From contig NZ_JAMLIX010000002.1 in NCBI RefSeq assembly GCF_023953965.1, forward strand, positions 248,001 through 312,000: DNA of 64,000 nt, read 5' to 3'. Within the stretch, counting starts at the first letter, position 1, and each line of letters begins with the position of its first letter. The notes under the pieces were generated by a model that had not been told where the DNA came from, made no database searches, and worked only from the letters and a program-made list of their open reading frames with translations. The DNA is from Bosea sp. (in: a-proteobacteria) (GTDB taxonomy: Bacteria > Pseudomonadota > Alphaproteobacteria > Rhizobiales > Beijerinckiaceae). Below are positions 58,915 to 64,000 of this stretch, piece by piece. Both the position numbers and the translations under genes were made by a program.

Positions 58915-59988
58915 ATGACCATCAACGCAGCCTCCTTTCGCGAGCTCAGGCTCGACCGCCTGAGCCGTGACTTCGGCACCCACAACGCGCTCAAGGATGT
59001 CTCGCTGACGATCGGCAAGGGCGAGTTCATCGCCCTTCTCGGCCCTTCGGGCTGCGGCAAGTCGACGACGCTGAACCTGATCGCGGGCTTGCTGCCCGCG
59101 ACCGGCGGCGGGATCTGGCTCGACGACAGGCGCATCGACCCCTTGCGGCCGGAGGAGCGCGGCTTCGGCATGGTCTTCCAGAACTATGCGCTCTTCCCGC
59201 ATATGACGGTGGCGAAAAACATCGGCTTCGGCCTGAAGATGCGCGGCACGCCCAGGGCCGAGATCGACCGGCGCGTCGCTGAAGCCGCGGCGCTGGTGCA
59301 TCTGCAAGGCCAGACCGAGAAGCTGCCCGGCCAGCTTTCCGGCGGCCAGCAGCAGCGCGTCGCCATCGCGCGCGCCATCGTCGTCGAGCCGCCGCTGGTG
59401 CTGATGGACGAGCCGCTCTCCAATCTCGACGCCAAGCTGCGTCTCGAGATGCGCGCCGAGATCCGCCGCATCCACAACACGCTCGGCGCCACCACGATCT
59501 ACGTCACCCACGACCAGGAGGAGGCGATGTCGCTCGCCGACCGCATCGTCGTGCTGCGTGACGGGCAGGTCCGCCAGGTCGGCACGCCGGAGGACCTGTT
59601 CTCGCGGCCCGACCACCTCGACGTCGCCGAGTTCATGGGCTTCCGCAACAAGGTCGCGGGCAAGGTCGCGAGCGTCGCCGAAGGCCGCGCCACCGTCGCG
59701 CTGGGGGAGGCCGCGTTGTCCGGCCGTACCCGTCGCGCGCTTACCGCCGGCGGCGACGCCTGGCTCGCCATCCGGCCCGAGGATCTGCACCCGGTCGCGG
59801 CCGGCGAGCCCGGCCTGAAGGCCGAGGTCGTCTCGACCGAGTTTCGCGGCCGCGAATTCGTCGGCTTCGCCCGCATGGCCGACGGCACCGATTTGTCCTT
59901 CCTCGCCGCGCAGAAGCTGACGCCGGGCGAGGCGGTGACGCTTTCCGCCGATCCCGAACGCGTCCTCGTCTATGGAGGCGCGGCGTGA
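58915..59988 (+). CDS. ABC transporter ATP-binding protein (MalK/UgpC/PotA-like)
   Basis: A 357-residue ATPase. Walker A GPSGCGKST, Q-loop MVFQNYALFPHM, signature LSGGQQQRVAIARA, Walker B LVLMDEP and H-loop YVTHDQEE are intact; a C-terminal TOBE domain follows (WLAIRPEDLHPV). ATG 58915 was chosen because the conserved fold begins right after it. It overlaps the first permease by four bases (GTGA). Confidence 0.9.
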   Translation: MTINAASFRELRLDRLSRDFGTHNALKDVSLTIGKGEFIALLGPSGCGKSTTLNLIAGLLPATGGGIWLDDRRIDPLRPEERGFGMVFQNYALFPHMTVAKNIGFGLKMRGTPRAEIDRRVAEAAALVHLQGQTEKLPGQLSGGQQQRVAIARAIVVEPPLVLMDEPLSNLDAKLRLEMRAEIRRIHNTLGATTIYVTHDQEEAMSLADRIVVLRDGQVRQVGTPEDLFSRPDHLDVAEFMGFRNKVAGKVASVAEGRATVALGEAALSGRTRRALTAGGDAWLAIRPEDLHPVAAGEPGLKAEVVSTEFRGREFVGFARMADGTDLSFLAAQKLTPGEAVTLSADPERVLVYGGAA

Positions 59989-60872
59989 GCACGGACACCT
60001 CCATCCCGCTGAAGCAGCGGCTGGCGGCGCGCGGCCTCGACGGGCTGACGCTGCTCGTCCTGCCGGCGGTCCTGTTCCTGCTGGCGCTGTTCATCTACCC
60101 GTTCCTCTACGGGCTCGTGCTCTCCTTCGAGCCGAAGGAGGGCGGCATCTTCGCCAATTACCAGCGCTTCTTCTCGGATTCCTTCCTCTACGGCACGATC
60201 GCGACGACGCTCTGGCTCGCGCTTCCGGTGACGGTCGCGACGCTGGCGCTGGCGATCCCGATCTCCTTCCGCGTCCGGCTGATGAAGAACCAGCGCCTGC
60301 TCACCACGATCCTGGTGATCCCGATCACGCTCGGCACGGTCCTGGTCGCGCAAGGTCTCCTGAACTATCTCGGCCCGCAGGGCTGGTTCAACCGCGTGCT
60401 GATGGCGGTGGGCCTGATCTCCTCGCCGGTGAAGCTTCTGCACAATTACTGGGGCGTGATGCTCTCGCTGGTGATCACCGGCTTTCCCTTCACCTTCCTG
60501 CTGACGCTCTCCTATCTCTCCGGCATCGACCCGGCGCTGGAGCAGGCGGGGGCGACGCTGGGAGCGGGGCCGTGGGAGCGCTTCAGGCACATCCTGTTCC
60601 CGCTGCTGCTGCCGGGGCTCGCCATCACCTTCTGCCTGAGCTTTGTGCAGGCTTTCTCGGTCTTTCCCTCGGCGGTGCTGCTCGGCGCGCCGGCGGGGCC
60701 GACCCGCGTGATCTCGATCGCCGCCTATCAGGCCGCCTTCGAGGATTACGACTACTCCATGGCCTCGGCGATCGCGATGATCATGGCGCTGGTGCAGTTC
60801 GCCATCGTCGTCCTGGTGCTGGGCGCGCGCGGCTTGCTGTATCGCGGCCCGGCCGGCGGCGGAAAGGGCTGA
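59985..60872 (+). CDS. ABC transporter permease
   Basis: A 295-residue permease starting at GTG 59985 within the ATPase stop. About six hydrophobic segments and an EAA-type loop EQAGATLGAGPWERFRHILFPLLLPG. Features VLLGAPAGPTRVISIAAYQAAFEDYDYSMAS recall spermidine/putrescine/2-aminoethylphosphonate-type permeases more than CUT1 sugar permeases. It forms a pair with the next gene four bases downstream. Confidence 0.88.
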   Translation: MSTDTSIPLKQRLAARGLDGLTLLVLPAVLFLLALFIYPFLYGLVLSFEPKEGGIFANYQRFFSDSFLYGTIATTLWLALPVTVATLALAIPISFRVRLMKNQRLLTTILVIPITLGTVLVAQGLLNYLGPQGWFNRVLMAVGLISSPVKLLHNYWGVMLSLVITGFPFTFLLTLSYLSGIDPALEQAGATLGAGPWERFRHILFPLLLPGLAITFCLSFVQAFSVFPSAVLLGAPAGPTRVISIAAYQAAFEDYDYSMASAIAMIMALVQFAIVVLVLGARGLLYRGPAGGGKG

Positions 60873-60876
60873 TCCG

Positions 60877-61707
60877 ATGGTCAAGGACACCCGGCTCTCG
60901 ACGAAGCTGTGGGCAGCCGCGAACTGGGCGCTGATCGCCTTCTTCGTCGTCAACCTGTTCGGGATGATCGCGACGGTGGTGACGTCGTCCTTCGCGACGC
61001 GCTGGCTCGGCACCTGGCTGCCCGCCGGCTGGACGACGCGCTGGTATTCCTCCGCCTGGGCCGAATTCCAGCTCTACGACGTGCTGCTCGTCACCTTCCA
61101 GATCGTCTTTTTGGTGGTGGCGCTGTCGGGGCTGATCGGCGTGCCGGCGGCCTATGCGCTGGCGCGACGCGATTTTCCCGGCAAGAAGCTCGTGATGCTG
61201 CTGTTCCTCTTGCCCTTGCTGGTGCCGCCGATCACCTTCGGCATTCCGCTCGCGACCGTGCTCTACCAGACCGGTTTCGCCGGCCAGATGTCGGGCGTGG
61301 TGCTGGCGAACCTGGTGCCGACGGTGCCTTTCGTCATCCTGGTGATGATCCCCTTCATCGAGCAGATCGACACCAAGATCGAGCAGGCGGCGCGCGTCTT
61401 CGGCGCCAATACCTTCAAGCTCTTCGTGCATGTGCTGTTGCCGCTCCTGCTGCCGGGCATCCTGGCGGCGCTGCTGCTCGTGCTGGTCCGGACGCTCGCC
61501 ATGTTCGAACTGACCTTCCTGACGGCCGGCCCGACCAGCCAGACGCTCGTCGTCGCGCTCTACTACGCCGTCTTCGCCGCCGGCGTGCGCGCGGTGCAGT
61601 CGATCGATGCCATGGCGGTGATCTACATGATCACGACGCTGATCTGGCTCGTCATCGCGCTGCGCTTCGTCAACCCGACGCAGATCGTCGCCCGCGCCAA
61701 GAAGTGA
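60877..61707 (+). CDS. ABC transporter permease
   Basis: A 276-residue permease, last gene of the importer operon. Six membrane spans and the EAA loop EQAARVFGANTFKLFVHVLLPLLLPG. A hairpin followed by TTT (61710-61737) lies directly after its stop. It completes the transporter with the preceding permease. Confidence 0.88.
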   Translation: MVKDTRLSTKLWAAANWALIAFFVVNLFGMIATVVTSSFATRWLGTWLPAGWTTRWYSSAWAEFQLYDVLLVTFQIVFLVVALSGLIGVPAAYALARRDFPGKKLVMLLFLLPLLVPPITFGIPLATVLYQTGFAGQMSGVVLANLVPTVPFVILVMIPFIEQIDTKIEQAARVFGANTFKLFVHVLLPLLLPGILAALLLVLVRTLAMFELTFLTAGPTSQTLVVALYYAVFAAGVRAVQSIDAMAVIYMITTLIWLVIALRFVNPTQIVARAKK

Positions 61708-61709
61708 GG

Positions 61710-61737
61710 GCGCGGTCTGCGGAGCAGACGGCGCTTT
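61710..61737. terminator. Terminator after the ABC importer operon
   Basis: GTCTGC-GGA-GCAGAC (61715-61729... stem) extended by GCGC/GCGC outer pairs with one mismatch, then TTT. It separates the importer operon from the convergent RidA gene (stop 61740). Confidence 0.5.
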
Positions 61738-61739
61738 CG

Positions 61740-62156
61740 CTACCGCCTCGGAGGCGCCGATTTGTCAATCGCGACGCCGTCCAGCTCGATGAGATAGCCG
61801 TGGTGTAGTTCAGGAACAGGCACCACCGAGCGGGCCGGCCTGTGCTCTCCGAATAACGCCGAGAAGGCCGTGTTGAACGCAGGCCAGTTTTCGACCCCGA
61901 CGATATAGGCCGTGACCTTTACGACGTCTTCGCGGCGCCCTCCGGCTGCCGCGACGATGGCCAGGAAATTCTGGACGACGAGCGTCGCCTGCTCCGGGAA
62001 CGCGCGAGGCACGCAGCCTGGCGCTTCTCCCGGCCGGATCGGCAGTTGCCCGGAAACATGGACGAGGCCGGCCGCCCTGATGCCTTGCTGATAGTGACCG
62101 AGCGGTTGCGGAGCCTGATCGGTTGTGACGGGGGACAAGGTCATCGGAACGAACAT
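61740..62156 (-). CDS. RidA/YjgF family protein
   Basis: A 134-138 residue protein of the RidA (reactive imine deaminase) family: GIRAAGLVHVSGQLPI at the start, VVQNFLAIVAAAGGRREDVVKVTAYIVGVENWPAFN in the middle (residues ~60-95) and RPARSVVPVPELHHGYLIELDGVA at the end, which has the conserved Arg and Glu region. Starts ATG 62156 and ATG 62144 are both possible. It lies next to an M24 hydrolase and a peptide ABC ATPase on the same strand, as often seen in catabolic clusters. Confidence 0.88.
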   Translation of the reverse strand: MFVPMTLSPVTTDQAPQPLGHYQQGIRAAGLVHVSGQLPIRPGEAPGCVPRAFPEQATLVVQNFLAIVAAAGGRREDVVKVTAYIVGVENWPAFNTAFSALFGEHRPARSVVPVPELHHGYLIELDGVAIDKSAPPRR

Positions 62157-62173
62157 CCTGTCTTGCTGCGGAA

Positions 62174-62305
62174 GAAGCGGATTCCGCTTCTCGGTCCGAT
62201 GCTCCAGATCGTCGCGCGTCCTATCGGACGCGATAACGATGATCTATCTCATTGCTGGAGCATCGGATTTTTCCAAAAAATGGGTCTATTTTTCGGTCCG
62301 ATGCC
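62174..62305. repeat. Composite palindromic repeat block between RidA and M24 genes
   Basis: Contains GAAGCGG-ATT-CCGCTTC (62174-62190); outer arms TCCGATGCTCCAG (62195-62207) and CTGGAGCATCGGA (62255-62267); inside them an inverted copy of the 51094-51135 element (62205-62246); then a further ATCGGACCGAAAA module (reverse strand, ~62280-62305). Together it could fold as one large cruciform. Confidence 0.7.
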
Positions 62306-63502
62306 CTAGCGATCTGCCGTGGAGAACGCCTTCCGGGGCGCCTGTGTCAGGCGGCGCGCGCCGTCGTCCGTGACGAGAATGGTCTCGCTGAAGGCCAGCC
62401 CCTGCGCGGAGGTGTACATGTGAAAGACCATGCCCGCTTCCAGCCGCCAGTCCGCATTCGGCCTGAATGTCCGGGTGAAGTCGCTCGACCTGATCGCCGC
62501 GGTTCCGTAGAATCCGAGCGTATAGCCGGTGATGTTCGCATAGCTTTCGCGAAGCCCGGCATCGAGGACGCCCTGTCTCAGGATGGCGTCCACGTCGCGT
62601 GCGATGGCGCCGGGCTTCATCGCCTCGAACTGCCGATCCTGGAGGGCGACGAGTTTGTCCGCCTTGTCCTGCAACGGCGCGGCGATCGGCCCGATGACGA
62701 CGGACCGCATCAACCGCGCGCCGTAGCCGCGCATCCGCGGCGTCAGCTCCAGATGCAGGATGTCGCCGTCGCTCAAGGGCGTCGTGCTCATCGCGGCATG
62801 GAGAAATCCCCAGCCCTTTCCCGCGGTGATGGGGCCGATATGGTGGGTGCTGCCGCCGAGCGCGATGTAGCGGCCGGCGGCGTAGCCGGATATGCCGCGC
62901 GTGGTGTCTCCGGCCCGGGTGTATTCGGCGATTTCCGAGACGATCGTGTCGGCGATGGCGGCCGCCGCCGTGATATAGGCGATTTCATGCCGGCTCTTGA
63001 TCAGGCGGTTCTCCCAGAGCAGGCCGCCGAGATCGACGAGCTGCGCGGAAGGAAGCGCCCGCTGCAGGCGGTTGAAGGTCGCGACCGTCAGCGCATGACT
63101 GCCGAAGTCGATTCCGATCGGCCGGGACGCGATCCCGAGCTTGCCGGCGACCTCCGCGACGCGGGCGACCGGATCGTCGTCATCGCGATAGCCGACCGCC
63201 TCCGACATCCACGAGGCGGCGCGAAACGGATCCAGATCCAGAGCGCGCAACACCATCACGGGAGCGCCCTCGGCCGGAACGACGCAGGCCCGGTAATAGC
63301 TTACGGTGCGCTCGTAATTGCAGATATAGGACAGGATCTCCTGGTCGTCGATGATCGCCCCGGCGAGATTGCGGTCCTTCAGCTGTCCTTGCAGGCGCGC
63401 GAGGCGCTGCTCGAACTCCTCGCGCGGAAAATCGGGGACCTGAAACGGGGAGGTCGCCATGGCCTCGTCCCAGCCGTTGCGCGAGGATGCAGGTTTTTTC
63501 AT
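62306..63502 (-). CDS. M24-fold (creatinase/Xaa-Pro aminopeptidase-like) hydrolase
   Basis: A 398-residue pita-bread-fold protein: creatinase N-terminal domain (residues ~25-150) then the M24 domain. Metal ligand positions look substituted: the Asp-x-Gly region reads LHLELTPRMRGYGARLMRS, the His region reads ITGYTLGFYG and the first Glu region reads MVFHMYTS. So it resembles creatinase or ectoine hydrolase (DoeA)-type members that work without metal, not aminopeptidase P. It is next to a RidA gene and an oligopeptide ABC transporter; substrate unknown. Start ATG 63502. Confidence 0.82.
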   Translation of the reverse strand: MKKPASSRNGWDEAMATSPFQVPDFPREEFEQRLARLQGQLKDRNLAGAIIDDQEILSYICNYERTVSYYRACVVPAEGAPVMVLRALDLDPFRAASWMSEAVGYRDDDDPVARVAEVAGKLGIASRPIGIDFGSHALTVATFNRLQRALPSAQLVDLGGLLWENRLIKSRHEIAYITAAAAIADTIVSEIAEYTRAGDTTRGISGYAAGRYIALGGSTHHIGPITAGKGWGFLHAAMSTTPLSDGDILHLELTPRMRGYGARLMRSVVIGPIAAPLQDKADKLVALQDRQFEAMKPGAIARDVDAILRQGVLDAGLRESYANITGYTLGFYGTAAIRSSDFTRTFRPNADWRLEAGMVFHMYTSAQGLAFSETILVTDDGARRLTQAPRKAFSTADR

Positions 63503-63559
63503 CGCAGTGCCTTCCGTGGGAGCGTGTCTGATCCGAAAGCCGTCACCGGGCCAGCCCCT

Positions 63560-64000
63560 TCAGCCGACAGGCGCGGGCGAGGCTGCCATGAGCTCGCGTG
63601 TATAGGGTTGAACCTCGCCGCCGTTCACTTGCGCGATGCTGACCAGATCGATCAGATCGCCGTCGCGCATGACGGCGATCCGGTGTGCGATCTGCCGGAC
63701 GAGATTGAGATCATGCGTGATGAACAGGTAGGCGGTTTCATATCTGCGCCGCAACGAGATCAGCAGCTCGATGACCGAGGCCTGGACCGAAACGTCGAGC
63801 GGGGCCGTGATCTCGTCGCAGATGATCAGCTCGGGCTTGGCGGCAAAGGCGCGCGCGATCGCGACCCGCTGTTTTTCACCGCCCGAAAGCTGATGGGGAT
63901 AGCGCCGCCCGTAATCGGCGGGCAGCCGGACCTGCTCGAGCAGCGCGGGGATTTCGGCGACGTCGCCACCGTAGAGCTTGAGCGGCCTGGACAGGATCTG
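63560..64000 (-). CDS. Oligopeptide/dipeptide ABC transporter ATPase, C-terminal part (runs off the window)
   Basis: The reading frame is open to the right edge and gives the last 146 residues. The signature LSGGEKQRVAIARAF, Walker B LIICDEIT, D-loop PLDVSVQASVIELL and H-loop LFITHDLNLV are present, all in the style of Dpp/Opp ATPases. The Walker A region is outside the window. It lies on the strand of the M24 gene, 57 bases upstream of it, so it is the end of an upstream importer operon. Confidence 0.88.
   Translation of the reverse strand, partial: QILSRPLKLYGGDVAEIPALLEQVRLPADYGRRYPHQLSGGEKQRVAIARAFAAKPELIICDEITAPLDVSVQASVIELLISLRRRYETAYLFITHDLNLVRQIAHRIAVMRDGDLIDLVSIAQVNGGEVQPYTRELMAASPAPVG

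Noticed and set aside
1..64000. tRNA, rRNA and CRISPR arrays
   Set aside because: I scanned intergenic regions for cloverleaf-like sequences with CCA-type ends and for regularly spaced repeats and saw none; all gaps between genes are under about 300 bases.

Overview
The window is GC-rich chromosomal DNA from an alphaproteobacterium, most likely a Hyphomicrobiales (Rhizobiales) member close to Bosea. This rests on gene content and order: a complete Rhodobacter capsulatus-type gene transfer agent (GTA) cluster, the run feuN/P/Q-like genes - ccmIEFH - htrA - response regulator - histidine kinase - glnE - pleC - pepN, and potFGHI. The genus is an inference and no 16S gene is present. I saw no rRNA, tRNA, CRISPR array or insertion sequence.

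Left part (1-16.6 kb): the tail of an unidentified gene; a PLP enzyme of the cystathionine gamma-synthase family; a MazF-type toxin with its antitoxin and a palindromic operator; a DUF3750 protein; a putrescine/spermidine ABC operon (potFGHI); a small secreted protein; the methylmalonyl-CoA mutase genes mutA and mutB with thiD between them; a glycine-rich DUF2267-like protein; a HerA-type ATPase; the manganese transporter mntH with a possible Mur box; and a LOG family phosphoribohydrolase.

Middle part (16.7-32.6 kb): a full GTA structural cluster on the plus strand, with small and large terminase, portal, two tiny genes, prohead protease, capsid, connectors, tail tube, tape measure, distal tail, hub, NlpC/P60 peptidase and megatron. 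It is split between capsid and first connector by two tandem secreted trypsin-like serine proteases on the opposite strand. A promoter-like site followed by a strong intrinsic terminator lies in the leader, which suggests attenuation or a small RNA. The protease insertion and the leader hairpin are the most interesting parts of the window.

Right-centre (32.6-51 kb): a PepSY-like periplasmic protein plus OmpR/EnvZ-type pair (feuNPQ-like), cytochrome c maturation genes ccmI-E-F-H, a single-PDZ HtrA protease, a second two-component pair, glnE (control of glutamine synthetase), the cell-cycle kinase pleC with a CtrA-like box upstream, and aminopeptidase N.

Right part (51-64 kb): a CDF cation exporter, a glyoxalase, a VapBC module whose perfect 16-bp-arm palindrome covers the antitoxin Shine-Dalgarno sequence, a PfkB kinase, a lone UreE with an exceptional His-rich tail, mannonate dehydratase with a GntR regulator facing a four-gene ABC importer, then a RidA protein, an M24 (creatinase-like) hydrolase and the end of an oligopeptide ABC ATPase. 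Several families of intergenic palindromic repeats are scattered through the window, two of them inside the GTA cluster.
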